In this document: piece after piece, positions 42,699 to 52,049 of the stretch
How the letters are laid out: every line of letters begins with the position of its first letter
Position numbering within the stretch: the first letter of the stretch is position 1
NCBI RefSeq assembly: GCF_900446255.1
Contig: NZ_UIGI01000001.1
Location: 1,514,763-1,578,762, forward strand
DNA from: Buttiauxella agrestis
GTDB taxonomy: Bacteria; Pseudomonadota; Gammaproteobacteria; Enterobacterales; Enterobacteriaceae
Reading direction: 5' to 3'
Length of the DNA stretch: 64,000 nucleotides
Program-made: the position numbers and the translations under genes
Notes under the pieces: model-generated
What the model was told of the DNA's origin: nothing
Seen by the model: the letters and a program-made list of their open reading frames with translations, nothing else
Database searches by the model: none

Positions 42699-43325
42699 CT
42701 AACTCAGTGGAATCATAACGATTTTCTTAAATGCCGGGCGCTGGGTCAGTTGCTGATACCAGCGTTGCAGGTTCGGAAAATCATGCCATTGCACGTCGAG
42801 ATTGAGCAGGTTGTAAACGCTCGGCGCAAGGGCGATATCCGCCACGCTGAACGCATCGCCACCCAACCATTTTTGCTTCGCCAGTTCGGCTTCAACGATG
42901 GCAAACAGCGCGTTACATTGCTCGATACTCTCGTCGATAAGTTTTTGACTGCGATCTTCCGGCGCGATTCGCACCAGGCTGAAAAATACGCCACGGTGCG
43001 GGCCTGCCAACGTTGTTCCTGCCCAGTCCATCCATTTTTCGCCACGCGCACGCGTCGCAGGATCTGCAATCCACAACGACTCTTTGCCATACTGCGCGGC
43101 CAGATAACGCACGATGGTATTGGACTCCCATAACGTCAGGTCGGTAGCGTCATCATGAATACAGGGCACTAACGCGTTAGGGTTCATGGCCAAATATTCG
43201 GCATCGTGGGTTTTACCAAACTTCCCGCCAGCAGGAACCGAGTGATACGCCACGCCTAACTCTTCCAGGCACCACAACACTTTCTTCACGTTGGTTGAAT
43301 TGTCTCTGCCCCAAACAGTAATCAT
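42699..43325 (-). CDS. gstB: GstB, glutathione S-transferase
   Basis: A 208-residue cytoplasmic GST, the E. coli GstB length. The N-terminal thioredoxin-fold half contains [15 protein letters not shown] and the glutathione-contact segment [12 protein letters not shown]; the helical C-terminal half ends [12 protein letters not shown]. coli GstB acts on bromoacetate and similar electrophiles. The start at 43325 has GAGGAAAC upstream; longer in-frame starts are not needed. It is convergent with yliI, with only five bases between the stops. Confidence 0.94.
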   Translation of the reverse strand: MITVWGRDNSTNVKKVLWCLEELGVAYHSVPAGGKFGKTHDAEYLAMNPNALVPCIHDDATDLTLWESNTIVRYLAAQYGKESLWIADPATRARGEKWMDWAGTTLAGPHRGVFFSLVRIAPEDRSQKLIDESIEQCNALFAIVEAELAKQKWLGGDAFSVADIALAPSVYNLLNLDVQWHDFPNLQRWYQQLTQRPAFKKIVMIPLS

Positions 43326-43573
43326 TTTGTTTCCTCTATGTTGGTTTTCATCCCAGTATGCCGTGCACTGATGAAGAAAACAGCAGCGAAACTTAACGGC
43401 AGGTAAAAAACTCATCAACGTGGCGGCAAGTCAGGCAGTTATCGAATAAACTTAAAAAACTTTACCAACACTATGTTTCATTATGTGGTTTCACAAGTTA
43501 GCTTACTGGCAACTTGAACGATTGAGTAACGGCGTGTGTCGTGACTTTTATAGAATGGATACTGGGTGGTGTT

Positions 43574-44776
43574 ATGAAAACTTTGCAAATCCCTGCTTCG
43601 CTTCGAGCATTACTGGCAGGGTCGACCCTGCTGTTGGTAGCCGCGCCAGCGGTTAGTGCAGAACAAACTGCTGATGCACCGCAAGTTGATGCTAAAGCCT
43701 GGATCTTAATGGATTATGCCAGCGGCAAAGTATTGGCCGAAGGGAACGCCGATTTGCAGCTTGATCCGGCGAGCCTGACCAAACTGATGACCAGCTATGT
43801 CGTCGGGCAGGCTATCAAAGCGGATAAAATCAAGCTGACCGATATGGTCACTATCGGCAAAGATGCGTGGGCAACGGGCAACCCGGCGCTGCGTGGTTCG
43901 TCGCTGATGTTCCTCAAGCCGGGCGATTTAGTCTCGGTTGAAGATCTGAACAAAGGCGTGATCATTCAGTCTGGTAACGATGCAAGTATTGCGATTGCCG
44001 ATTACGTTGCAGGCAGCCAGGATTCGTTCGTCAGCCTGATGAACAACTATGCGCAAAAGCTGAACCTCACCAACACCACCTTCAAAACCGTACATGGCCT
44101 GGATGCACCGGGGCAGTTCAGTACCGCGCGTGATATGGCGCTGCTGGGCAAAGCGTTAATTCATGATGTGCCTGAAGAGTACGCTATCCATAAAGAGAAA
44201 GAGTTCACCTTCAACAACATCAAGCAGCCGAACCGTAACCGTTTGTTGTGGAGCAGCAATCTTAACGTTGACGGCATGAAAACCGGCACGACCACCGGGG
44301 CAGGCTACAACCTGGTCGCGTCGGCCACCTCCGGCGACATGCGTTTGATTTCCGTGGTTCTGGGAACCAAAACTGACCGTATTCGTTTCAACGAAAGTGA
44401 AAAATTGCTGACGTGGGGCTTCCGCTTCTTCGAAACCGTGACGCCAATTAAACCGGACGCCACGTTTGTGACCCAGCGCGTGTGGTTTGGTGACAAGAGC
44501 GAAGTGAATCTCGGGGCGGGCGAAGGGGGTTCAGTAACGATCCCTCGCGGCCAGTTGAAGAACCTGAAAGCGAGCTTCTCGCTGACCGAACCTCAGCTAA
44601 CCGCGCCGCTGAAAAAAGGCCAGGTCGTCGGCACAATCGACTTCCAGCTCAATGGCAAATCTATCGAACAGCGTCCGCTGATGGTGATGCAGGCCGTGGA
44701 AGAAGGTGGTTTCTTTAGCCGGATGTGGGACTTTGTGTTGATGAAATTCCATTCGTGGTTCGGCTCCTGGTTCTAA
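43574..44776 (+). CDS. dacC: DacC, D-alanyl-D-alanine carboxypeptidase (PBP6)
   Basis: A 400-residue low-molecular-mass penicillin-binding protein, the E. coli length. It trims the terminal D-Ala of peptidoglycan stems. A signal peptide ends at VSA before EQTADAP; catalytic motifs are SLTK, SGN (QSGNDAS) and KTG (MKTGTT). The amphipathic C-terminal anchor ([11 protein letters not shown]) holds it to the outer face of the inner membrane. ATG 43574 is preferred over 43541 by length. An ERIC element follows directly. Confidence 0.95.
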   Translation: MKTLQIPASLRALLAGSTLLLVAAPAVSAEQTADAPQVDAKAWILMDYASGKVLAEGNADLQLDPASLTKLMTSYVVGQAIKADKIKLTDMVTIGKDAWATGNPALRGSSLMFLKPGDLVSVEDLNKGVIIQSGNDASIAIADYVAGSQDSFVSLMNNYAQKLNLTNTTFKTVHGLDAPGQFSTARDMALLGKALIHDVPEEYAIHKEKEFTFNNIKQPNRNRLLWSSNLNVDGMKTGTTTGAGYNLVASATSGDMRLISVVLGTKTDRIRFNESEKLLTWGFRFFETVTPIKPDATFVTQRVWFGDKSEVNLGAGEGGSVTIPRGQLKNLKASFSLTEPQLTAPLKKGQVVGTIDFQLNGKSIEQRPLMVMQAVEEGGFFSRMWDFVLMKFHSWFGSWF

Positions 44777-44900
44777 TACCCTTCATATTTTGAGTTGCAG
44801 GGGTGTTGGCTACGGCCATTCACCCCAGTCACTTACTTATGTAAGCTCCTGGGGATTCACGTCCTTGTCGCCTACCTGCAATCTCAAACTATTTTGGGTA
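44777..44900. repeat. ERIC element (enterobacterial repetitive intergenic consensus)
   Basis: A 124-base imperfect palindrome bounded by TACCC and GGGTA. It contains GTAAGCTCCTGGGGATTC and CACCCCAGTCACTTACTT, the two conserved ERIC core blocks, around a CTTACTTATGTAAG centre. Consensus ERIC is about 126 bases, so this copy is essentially full length. It lies between the convergent dacC and deoR. Confidence 0.97.
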
Positions 44901-44911
44901 TAGCTTATTTA

Positions 44912-45676
44912 TTACCACTCAATCTGAATATTCTCCGACGCGGCAAATTCAACAAATGCCGCGTCGGGTTCTTGATTACTGATAATCAAATCAAAAGCAG
45001 CAAGCGGCCCCATACAGGCTGAACGCACTTTGCCAAATTTGCTGTCATCTACCACCAGCACGCGCTGCTGCGCCATCGCTAACGCCCAATGCTTTACTGG
45101 CAACTCATCAAGATTAAAACAGGTCGCGCCGTGACGTGTGTGAACACCCGCCGCCGAGAAAAAGGCGATATCCGGGCAGAAGTTATTCAGACATTCCTGG
45201 AAATTAATCGGTTTGAAAATCGCATTGCTGGCGTGAAATTCGCCGCCGCTCAAAATAACCCGACAGCCGGGTTTATCCTGCAACGCCAGAAATGTGTTTA
45301 ACGAGTAACACACTCCGGTAAATTCCAACTCATCGTCCAGCGCTTCAATGATGTAAGGCGTGGTGGTGCCGCAATCAAAAAATACCGTCTGGTGCGGGCG
45401 AACTAATGCCGCTGCGATGCGCGCCGCATGGCGTTTTTCTTCAATACGACGGGTTTTTTGGTCACTTAACAGATAGTGGTTAGCCGTGACGCTGCGGGGT
45501 TCGAGAACCACATATCCCCCCAGCAAAACCACCGGCCCAGGTTCGCTATTGAGGTCCCGTCGAATCGTCATTTCAGAAACGCCCAACAAAGCGGACGCTT
45601 CTTTAAGGTGAATTTTGTCGCTGCGTTTAAGCGCCTGAATCAGGCGATTGATGCGTTCGTCGCGCCGGGTTTCCAT
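44912..45676 (-). CDS. deoR: DeoR, deoxyribonucleoside operon repressor
   Basis: A 254-residue DeoR-family repressor (E. coli DeoR is 252). The N-terminal HTH is HLKEASALLGVSEMTIRRDL and the effector domain carries the DCGTTTPYI phosphate-binding segment. It represses nucleoside catabolism (deo) genes and responds to deoxyribose-5-phosphate. I start it at ATG 45676 (METRRDER, the family N-terminus); an upstream in-frame TTG adds three residues. Its neighbours dacC and ybjG are the same as in E. coli. Confidence 0.95.
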   Translation of the reverse strand: METRRDERINRLIQALKRSDKIHLKEASALLGVSEMTIRRDLNSEPGPVVLLGGYVVLEPRSVTANHYLLSDQKTRRIEEKRHAARIAAALVRPHQTVFFDCGTTTPYIIEALDDELEFTGVCYSLNTFLALQDKPGCRVILSGGEFHASNAIFKPINFQECLNNFCPDIAFFSAAGVHTRHGATCFNLDELPVKHWALAMAQQRVLVVDDSKFGKVRSACMGPLAAFDLIISNQEPDAAFVEFAASENIQIEW

Positions 45677-45700
45677 AATGAGCAACTAAACCTTTTAATT

Positions 45701-45732
45701 CCCTCTCCAGAAGAAGAGGGTTGGGGTGAGGG
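45701..45732. repeat. Half copy of the paired-palindrome repeat (copy D)
   Basis: CCCTCTCCAG-AAGA-AGAGGGTTGGGGTGAGGG is a single hairpin arm of the element seen at 8858 and elsewhere. It lies between ybjG and deoR. Confidence 0.75.
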
Positions 45733-45766
45733 CGTTAATTAACGCATCTTACCTTTGCTCAAAGGG

Positions 45767-46375
45767 TTAGTCACGCACCCAGCCTTTGCGGATGGGCAGG
45801 GCAAAGCAGAAACGATAGGCCTGATGCAAGCGCGCATAAAGCGACTCGCCAAGCAGGTTCCAGACCATTTGCGCCAACAGGCAAGAACACAAGCCCACCA
45901 GCAAACCGCCGAGCATATCCAACGGCCAGTGCACACCAAGATAAACGCGTGACCAGGCAATCGCACAGGCGATAACAAAAAGCACCACGCCTGACCAAAC
46001 CCGATGCCAGAACAAAAACGCCAGCGCGAAGGTGAAAATCACCGTACCGTGGTCGCTTGGGAAAGAATCATCTGGCGCGTGATGCAGGAAGTTATAGCCA
46101 AACCCGCTGACAAACGGCCTGTCGTGCGGGAAAGCATGACCGATAATCCACGATAGCGACACGCTAACGATAATGGCCAGTGCGGTCTTAATCACGACGA
46201 CACGTTGCGCGGTCATCTGGCGGCGTTGCCCCCACAACCACAGAATGGCAATCAACAATGGCACGATGCTAATCAAATCTTTGGCAATAAAAATGGCAAA
46301 TTTAATCAACCATTCGGGTGAATCCGGTGTGGCATTAATCAGCAAAAAAAGAGACTGATTCAATTGTTCAATCAT
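45767..46375 (-). CDS. ybjG: YbjG, undecaprenyl-pyrophosphate phosphatase (PAP2 family)
   Basis: A 202-residue inner-membrane PAP2 phosphatase (E. coli YbjG is 198) that recycles undecaprenyl pyrophosphate in wall synthesis. The PAP2 motifs are in order: FPHDRPF, PSDHG and SRVYLGVHWPLD, the last carrying the catalytic His. The C-terminus ALPIRKGWVRD matches the orthologue. A PmrA/BasR-like box lies upstream, in line with reported PmrA control of this gene in relatives. Confidence 0.94.
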   Translation of the reverse strand: MIEQLNQSLFLLINATPDSPEWLIKFAIFIAKDLISIVPLLIAILWLWGQRRQMTAQRVVVIKTALAIIVSVSLSWIIGHAFPHDRPFVSGFGYNFLHHAPDDSFPSDHGTVIFTFALAFLFWHRVWSGVVLFVIACAIAWSRVYLGVHWPLDMLGGLLVGLCSCLLAQMVWNLLGESLYARLHQAYRFCFALPIRKGWVRD

Positions 46376-46462
46376 AACGTTATGAGTTCCTTAACCCGTC
46401 AAATGAAGATGATGCCGTACACCCTGCATCGTGACCATAGGACGACAGCCTACTTTGAGCTT

Positions 46463-46479
46463 CTTAAGAAATCCTTAAA
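46463..46479. promoter_or_regulatory. Candidate PmrA/BasR box between ybjG and mdfA
   Basis: CTTAAG-AAATC-CTTAAA matches the direct-repeat PmrA consensus YTTAAK-N5-YTTAAK at 11 of 12 defined positions. It lies 88 bases before ybjG and 97 before mdfA, so either gene could be the target. Confidence 0.5.
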
Positions 46480-46575
46480 CGACTGAACGATTGTGCTTGT
46501 TAAATAACAATTCACTATCTACCGCGAAGCCAATTTATTACACTTCGTTCGTTTTTCTTCTCCTTCGAGTTTTTC

Positions 46576-47796
46576 ATGCAAAATAATAAGCGACTGGGTC
46601 GCCAGGCACTGCTATTCCCGCTGTGCCTGGTGCTCTATGAATTTTCTACGTATATCGGCAATGACATGATCCAGCCCGGCATGCTGGCGGTTGTCGAACA
46701 ATACAACGCGGGAATCGAATGGGTGCCGACCTCCATGACTGCGTATCTGGCTGGCGGCATGTTTTTACAGTGGCTGTTAGGGCCGCTTTCGGATCGTATT
46801 GGCCGTCGTCCGGTGATGTTGACCGGCGTGGTGTGGTTTATCGTCACTTGCCTGGCGACGTTGCTGGCGCAGAACATCGAGCAATTTACTTTCCTGCGAT
46901 TCCTGCAAGGGGTCAGCTTGTGCTTTATTGGCGCGGTCGGTTATGCGGCGATTCAGGAATCGTTCGAGGAGGCGGTGTGTATCAAAATCACGGCGCTGAT
47001 GGCGAACGTGGCGCTCATTGCTCCGCTGCTTGGCCCGTTGGTTGGGGCCGCGTGGATCCACTACGCGCCGTGGGAAACCATGTTTGTGCTATTTGCAGCC
47101 CTTGCCGCATTCTCATTCTATGGTTTGCATCGCGCGATGCCGGAAACCGCGACGCGTCTGGGTGAAAAACTCTCGCTGCGTGATTTAGGCCACGACTACA
47201 AGCTGGTGCTGAAGAACGGGCGCTTTGTGGCCGGGGCGCTGGCGATTGGTTTTGTCAGCCTGCCGTTGCTGGCGTGGATTGCGCAGTCGCCGATTATCAT
47301 CATCAGCGGTGAAAAGCTGTCGACGTACGAATATGGTTTATTGCAGGTGCCTATCTTCGGCGCTCTGATTCTCGGCAACCTGGTGCTGGCGCGTTTAACG
47401 TCACGCCGCAGCGTGCGCTCGCTGATTATTATGGGCGGCTGGTGGATTGTGCCGGGCCTTGTGGTGGCTGCTGTCGCAACCGTGGCGTCAACACATGCTT
47501 ATTTGTGGATGACTGCTGGGTTGAGTATTTACGCCTTCGGTATTGGTCTTGCCAACGCAGGCCTGGTGCGCCTGACGCTGTTTGCCAGCGACATGAGCAA
47601 AGGCACGGTTTCGGCGGCAATGGGCATGTTGCAGATGCTGATTTTCACCGTCGGTATCGAGGTGAGCAAACATGCTTATCTGTTTGGCGGCAATGGTTTG
47701 TTCAGCCTGCTGAATTTGCTTGGTGGTATGATTTGGTTCGGTTTGATGTTTGTGTTCTTAAAAGATAAGACCGTCGGCAACAGAACGGATGCGTAA
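46576..47796 (+). CDS. mdfA: MdfA, multidrug/proton antiporter
   Basis: A 406-residue twelve-helix MFS antiporter (E. coli MdfA is 410). The essential acidic residues of helix 1 are present as E22 and D30 in [14 protein letters not shown] (E26 and D34 in E. coli), and the motif A loop [14 protein letters not shown] follows helix 2. It exports cationic and neutral drugs in exchange for protons and also helps alkali tolerance in E. coli. The N-terminus is a few residues shorter than in E. coli. A perfect hairpin follows. Confidence 0.95.
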   Translation: MQNNKRLGRQALLFPLCLVLYEFSTYIGNDMIQPGMLAVVEQYNAGIEWVPTSMTAYLAGGMFLQWLLGPLSDRIGRRPVMLTGVVWFIVTCLATLLAQNIEQFTFLRFLQGVSLCFIGAVGYAAIQESFEEAVCIKITALMANVALIAPLLGPLVGAAWIHYAPWETMFVLFAALAAFSFYGLHRAMPETATRLGEKLSLRDLGHDYKLVLKNGRFVAGALAIGFVSLPLLAWIAQSPIIIISGEKLSTYEYGLLQVPIFGALILGNLVLARLTSRRSVRSLIIMGGWWIVPGLVVAAVATVASTHAYLWMTAGLSIYAFGIGLANAGLVRLTLFASDMSKGTVSAAMGMLQMLIFTVGIEVSKHAYLFGGNGLFSLLNLLGGMIWFGLMFVFLKDKTVGNRTDA

Positions 47797-47837
47797 TTTT
47801 CCGGGCTTGCGGTAAAGGGCCATTGAGGATTCGTCAC

Positions 47838-47872
47838 GTTCAGGGGAATAGTTCTGTACTGTTCCCCTGAAC
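47838..47872. terminator. Hairpin between convergent mdfA and the ABC ATPase gene
   Basis: GTTCAGGGGAA (47838-47848) and TTCCCCTGAAC (47862-47872) form a perfect 11-bp stem. No T-run follows on either strand, so it may be an mRNA-stabilising end rather than a textbook terminator. Confidence 0.55.
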
Positions 47873-47879
47873 GCCAGCG

Positions 47880-48938
47880 CTAGTTAATCCGTGTACCGCT
47901 GCGCTCATCAAACAGATGCGCGAGCTGAACATCTGGCAGTAAGCGCATTTCACTCCCCGGTTTTGTTTGTATCCTGTCTCTGAATACGGCAATCGCCTTT
48001 TGATTCCCGATATTAAGGGCAATCTGTGTTTCCGCACCTGTTGGTTCTACGACGTTCACTTCTGCCAGCACTCCCCCTTGTGAAACCCGAGAAAAATGCT
48101 CTGGCCGCACGCCATACAAGACTCGTTGCCCCTGTTCGACGGCAGGCACGTTGGCTAACGGCAGGCGCAAACCATCATCGGTGACCACCGATTCACGGTC
48201 GATTTTGCCGCTAAGTAAATTCATCGAAGGTGAGCCAATAAACCCGGCGACAAAAGCATTGCGTGGGCGATCGTACAGCTCAAGTGGCGTACCGACTTGC
48301 TCGATGACCCCATCTTTGAGAACCACAATCCTGTCGGCCATCGTCATCGCTTCGACTTGATCATGAGTTACATAAACCATGGTGGCGTTCAGGCGCTGGT
48401 GCAGCGCTTTAATTTCGGTTCTCATCTCGACCCGCAGCTTGGCGTCGAGGTTTGACAGCGGTTCGTCAAAAAGGAACACGCGCGGGTTGCGCAAAATAGC
48501 TCGCCCCATAGCCACACGCTGACGCTGGCCACCAGAAAGCTGGCCAGGTTTACGTTTGAGCAATGTGGATAAGCCCAGCGTTTGTGCCACCTGAGCGACG
48601 CGTTCATCAATCAGCAGTTTTGCCACGCCCTGCATCTTGAGCGAAAACCCCAGATTCTCTGCCACAGTCATATGCGGGTATAACGCATAGTTCTGAAACA
48701 CCATCGCGATGTTTCGATCCTGCGGGGAAATATCGTTAACGATTTCACCATCCAGCGCGATTTCGCCGTCGGTAATGCTTTCAAGCCCGGCAATCATGCG
48801 CAGCAGGGTGGATTTCCCACAACCTGAAGGGCCAACCAGCGCGACAAACTCGCCTTCGTGAATGGTTAATTCCAGCCCGTTGATTATCACGTTATCTTCA
48901 TAACGTTTATGAATATTGCTTAACGTAATCGTTGCCAT
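47880..48938 (-). CDS. CUT1-type ABC importer ATPase (MalK/UgpC-like)
   Basis: A 352-residue ATPase with Walker A GPSGCGKST, signature LSGGQRQRVAMGRA, Walker B VFLFDEPLSNLD and a C-terminal MalK-type regulatory (TOBE) domain with VLYGVRPEHF. This architecture belongs to carbohydrate-uptake (CUT1) importers such as those for maltose and glycerol-3-phosphate. AGGA stands upstream of ATG 48938. It is the last gene of the five-gene dioxygenase/ABC cluster, three bases after the second permease. Confidence 0.9.
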   Translation of the reverse strand: MATITLSNIHKRYEDNVIINGLELTIHEGEFVALVGPSGCGKSTLLRMIAGLESITDGEIALDGEIVNDISPQDRNIAMVFQNYALYPHMTVAENLGFSLKMQGVAKLLIDERVAQVAQTLGLSTLLKRKPGQLSGGQRQRVAMGRAILRNPRVFLFDEPLSNLDAKLRVEMRTEIKALHQRLNATMVYVTHDQVEAMTMADRIVVLKDGVIEQVGTPLELYDRPRNAFVAGFIGSPSMNLLSGKIDRESVVTDDGLRLPLANVPAVEQGQRVLYGVRPEHFSRVSQGGVLAEVNVVEPTGAETQIALNIGNQKAIAVFRDRIQTKPGSEMRLLPDVQLAHLFDERSGTRIN

Positions 48939-48941
48939 GAT

Positions 48942-49802
48942 TTAGTCCTTCAGACCGCCTGCGGTGAGGCCGTGAACCAGATAGCGGCGCACCAGCAGCG
49001 TAAATGCCACGACCGGCAGCATCACCAACGTACCGCTGGCTGCTATTTTGCTCCACTCCCACCCCTCGTACTGGAGAAAATTAACGATTGCTACCGGTGC
49101 CGTGACGGCCTGAGTACGAGTCAGGATCAAGGCATAGAAGAAATCGTTCCACGAAAAAATAAAACACAGAATGGCGGTTGCCGCTAAGCCTGGCGCCACA
49201 AGTGGTAGCGTTATGGTCCAGAACGTTCGCCATATAGAACAGCCATCAAGCCAGGCCGCCTCTTCTAAAGCGCCAGGGACGGCTGCAAAAAAGGTCTGCA
49301 TCAGCCAGATAACAATCGCCAAATTAAAGGTGAGATAGACAATCGCCAGCCCGATGACGGTGTCCTGCAAACCTAACCAGCGCCAGGCGAGATAAAACGG
49401 GATGGTGAATGCGATGGGCGGTGCCATACGGGTCACCAGAATCCAGAGTGCCACGTATCTGCGCCCGGGGAATTGCCAGCGGGTTAATACCCACGCCGCA
49501 GGAACGCCGATGACCAGCGAAAGCCCCGTTGACAGCGTACTCACCAGCAGACTGTTACCGAACGAGTGGAGAAAATTCCCCTGCCAGAGTGCGCGAAAGG
49601 CATCAAGCGTCGGGGTAAACCACAGCGTGAGATCAAACACCTCGATGGCCGGGCGAAAGGCCATCACCACCATCCACAGGAAAGGGGAAAGCACGGCCAA
49701 CAGCAATAGCCAGGTCGCAACTTCCCGACTGCCTCGCAGACGAAATGGCTTTCTGCGTCTGGCGTTGCCAGACACCTGTTCAAGCGCTAGCTTTTCGCTC
49801 AT
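48942..49802 (-). CDS. CUT1-type ABC importer permease (MalG-like)
   Basis: A 286-residue inner-membrane permease with six helices and the EAA loop EEAAWLDGCSIWRTFWTITLPL typical of MalG-type subunits. I start it at ATG 49802 with GGTGGAG upstream; it then overlaps the preceding permease gene by 23 bases. It pairs with the MalF-like permease upstream and the ATPase downstream. Confidence 0.88.
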   Translation of the reverse strand: MSEKLALEQVSGNARRRKPFRLRGSREVATWLLLLAVLSPFLWMVVMAFRPAIEVFDLTLWFTPTLDAFRALWQGNFLHSFGNSLLVSTLSTGLSLVIGVPAAWVLTRWQFPGRRYVALWILVTRMAPPIAFTIPFYLAWRWLGLQDTVIGLAIVYLTFNLAIVIWLMQTFFAAVPGALEEAAWLDGCSIWRTFWTITLPLVAPGLAATAILCFIFSWNDFFYALILTRTQAVTAPVAIVNFLQYEGWEWSKIAASGTLVMLPVVAFTLLVRRYLVHGLTAGGLKD

Positions 49803-50685
49803 CGCTCCACCCCGCTTTGCCAATGATATAGCTCAGTACAAATACCCCGACCAGAATCACCACGGCGATCGCGCTGCCATAGCCCCAGTAGGAGAAATTA
49901 AACGCCTGAATGAAGCCGTAATAGTTGGTGACTTCAGTGACCGTGCCCGGCCCGCCATCGGTCAAAATGTAAATCAGCGGGAAGGCTTTAAAGCTGTCGA
50001 TAAGCCGGAAGAGGGCGCAGACCACCAACACCGGTTTAATGTAGGGCAACACGATATAGCGGAACATATTGCGCGCACTCGCGCCGTCCAGACTGGCGGC
50101 TTCTAGCGGGTCGCGGGGGATCATCTGCAAAGCCGCCAGCACCATTAACATGGTAAACGGGAACCACTGCCAGATATCCGCCACCGCAATCGCCCATAAA
50201 GCGGTCGCTGGATTGGCAATCAGCGAATTGAGGGTGATTCCCCATAGCTCTAAGACTTGATGCAGCGGGCTAATATCCGGCGTGTAAATGATTTTCCAGA
50301 TAAGCGCCACGATAATCGGTGGGAGCACCATGGGAATCAAAAATAATGTCCTGGCAGTATGCAACCACGCAGAGGTGCCATTTAATAGCAACGCTAAACC
50401 CAGCCCAATAATCACCTGGAATAACACGCTGACTAACGATAATTTTATTTGCGTAATAATAGAATTCAGAAATCGTGGATCCTCGAGAAGTTGCCGGTAA
50501 TTAATTAGCGGATCGCTAAAATTAAATGTTTCCTGGGGATTAGTCAGACTTAACGGTGTCAGGCTGGTAATGACTAATGCCATCGCCGGTAATAACGTAA
50601 TCACCACCAGCAAAATAATCGACGGCATTAACCCAGCCAGCCAGGCGTTGCGCTGTTGGCTACGCCAGTTGGTTTTACCCTTCAT
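49780..50685 (-). CDS. CUT1-type ABC importer permease (MalF-like)
   Basis: A 301-residue permease with six helices and an EAA loop PLEAASLDGASARNMFRYIVLPY. The start at ATG 50685 has AAGGAG at good spacing. It follows the binding-protein gene by nine bases. Together with the MalG-like subunit and the ATPase it forms a complete importer. Confidence 0.88.
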   Translation of the reverse strand: MKGKTNWRSQQRNAWLAGLMPSIILLVVITLLPAMALVITSLTPLSLTNPQETFNFSDPLINYRQLLEDPRFLNSIITQIKLSLVSVLFQVIIGLGLALLLNGTSAWLHTARTLFLIPMVLPPIIVALIWKIIYTPDISPLHQVLELWGITLNSLIANPATALWAIAVADIWQWFPFTMLMVLAALQMIPRDPLEAASLDGASARNMFRYIVLPYIKPVLVVCALFRLIDSFKAFPLIYILTDGGPGTVTEVTNYYGFIQAFNFSYWGYGSAIAVVILVGVFVLSYIIGKAGWSDERKASA

Positions 50686-50694
50686 CAAGGCTCC

Positions 50695-52026
50695 TTAGAT
50701 TTTCGCACCCGAGCGTCTGAGATCGGCAATCGACGCGGTTTGAGCCTGCTGCATAGCTTGTTTAGCCGAAAGCTGACCCGAAATTATCAACGCGATAGCC
50801 TTATTGAGCTGCTGGTCAACCTGAGGGTAAACATCCACGGTGCGGTATTTCATGTAGCCACCCTGAGCTGCACGCTCAATGGCGCTGAGCGAAAGCTGAG
50901 CCAAATCGACACCGTTGATAATTTGCTTACTGCGATAGGCCTGAGAATCAATATCGCTCCGGCGTGTTGGCGAACCATACCCCGCCTGAACCGCACGTTG
51001 CGTGGTTTGCTTAGAAAGCGCCCACTGAATAAATGCCCACGCGGCTTCTTTATTTTTCGAACCGGCAGGGATGCCCAGAGCGTGTACCGCCATTCCCGGG
51101 AAGCGCCCCGCAGGCCCTTGTACCAGTTGGCCGAAATTCACGGTTTTTAATGTCCGTGAAGACGTCGGGTCGCCAAGCTGTGCAAGGTAGGCCTGGCTTG
51201 AGTCGGAGAAATTAACGCGTCCTAATTTGAGTGCCTGAGTCGATTGATCGGCGGTGTAAGTCAGGCCACCGTTAGGGCCAAACTCGCGGATAAGTCGTGC
51301 AAAATAGTCCGCCGCGGCAATAGCCTCTGGGGTATCAAGCGTTGGGAACAGGTCGTCAGGTGGATTGCGAAAAACGTTGCCGCCAAACGCTTGCAGATAA
51401 GGAATGAACGTCCAGCCGTAATGGCTATCGGTCACATAAGCCGACACACGTTCCTTTTTATTGACGGCCTGGAAAACCTTAACCAGATCGTCGGTGGTGT
51501 CAGGATATTTGAGCCCGGCTTGTGTCACTAAATCAAAGCGCGAGGCGCCTGATAGCATCCCTTCAAGTACCCACGGAATGCCGTAAAGTTTGCCATCCCG
51601 CCCGGTTTCCGGCCCCAGGCCGCCGGCCAGGAAGTCGTGCACATCCCACTCGGTACTGGTCAGGTTTGGGTTGGCGATAAATTCATCCAGTGGCGTTAAC
51701 CAGCCGGAGTTTATCCAGCGGCTGGTGTAGATAAAGGTCACGTTGACCACGTCGTAGGCGGAACCTTTGGTGGACAACTCGAGATCCGCTCGCTGGTTAT
51801 AAACCGGAAACGCAGGTGTATCGAAGTTCACTTTCGCCCCGGTCAACGCTTCAAATTCCGGTAGCCACTGGCGCAGTAAAGTGGGGTAGGCGGTGCTAAA
51901 CGTCGAGACATTCAGCGTCACGCCATCATACTTTTTGGCACCATTAGCGCCGCGTGCAAAAGACGGTACCATCGCATAAACCCCGAAGGCCGCCATCGCT
52001 TTCAATAAATCCCGACGTTGCATCAT
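50695..52026 (-). CDS. CUT1-type solute-binding protein with Tat-like signal
   Basis: A 443-residue extracellular family 1 solute-binding protein. The N-terminus MMQRRDLLKAMAAFGVYAM carries a twin-arginine motif (RRDLLK), so export may use the Tat system, uncommon for enterobacterial binding proteins; cleavage is likely after the ARG-A region near residue 27. The body has the sugar-binding hinge look (LPEFEALTGAKVNFDT; DVVNVTFIYTSRW). The ligand is unknown. AAGGAAG precedes the start. It is 23 bases after the dioxygenase gene. Confidence 0.86.
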   Translation of the reverse strand: MMQRRDLLKAMAAFGVYAMVPSFARGANGAKKYDGVTLNVSTFSTAYPTLLRQWLPEFEALTGAKVNFDTPAFPVYNQRADLELSTKGSAYDVVNVTFIYTSRWINSGWLTPLDEFIANPNLTSTEWDVHDFLAGGLGPETGRDGKLYGIPWVLEGMLSGASRFDLVTQAGLKYPDTTDDLVKVFQAVNKKERVSAYVTDSHYGWTFIPYLQAFGGNVFRNPPDDLFPTLDTPEAIAAADYFARLIREFGPNGGLTYTADQSTQALKLGRVNFSDSSQAYLAQLGDPTSSRTLKTVNFGQLVQGPAGRFPGMAVHALGIPAGSKNKEAAWAFIQWALSKQTTQRAVQAGYGSPTRRSDIDSQAYRSKQIINGVDLAQLSLSAIERAAQGGYMKYRTVDVYPQVDQQLNKAIALIISGQLSAKQAMQQAQTASIADLRRSGAKI

Positions 52027-52049
52027 TCTCTTCCTTTTTATTGCGCGGC

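Noticed and set aside
44777-44900. Small RNA gene between dacC and deoR
   Set aside because: The long palindrome is an ERIC element by its core blocks; no separate promoter or terminator is seen.
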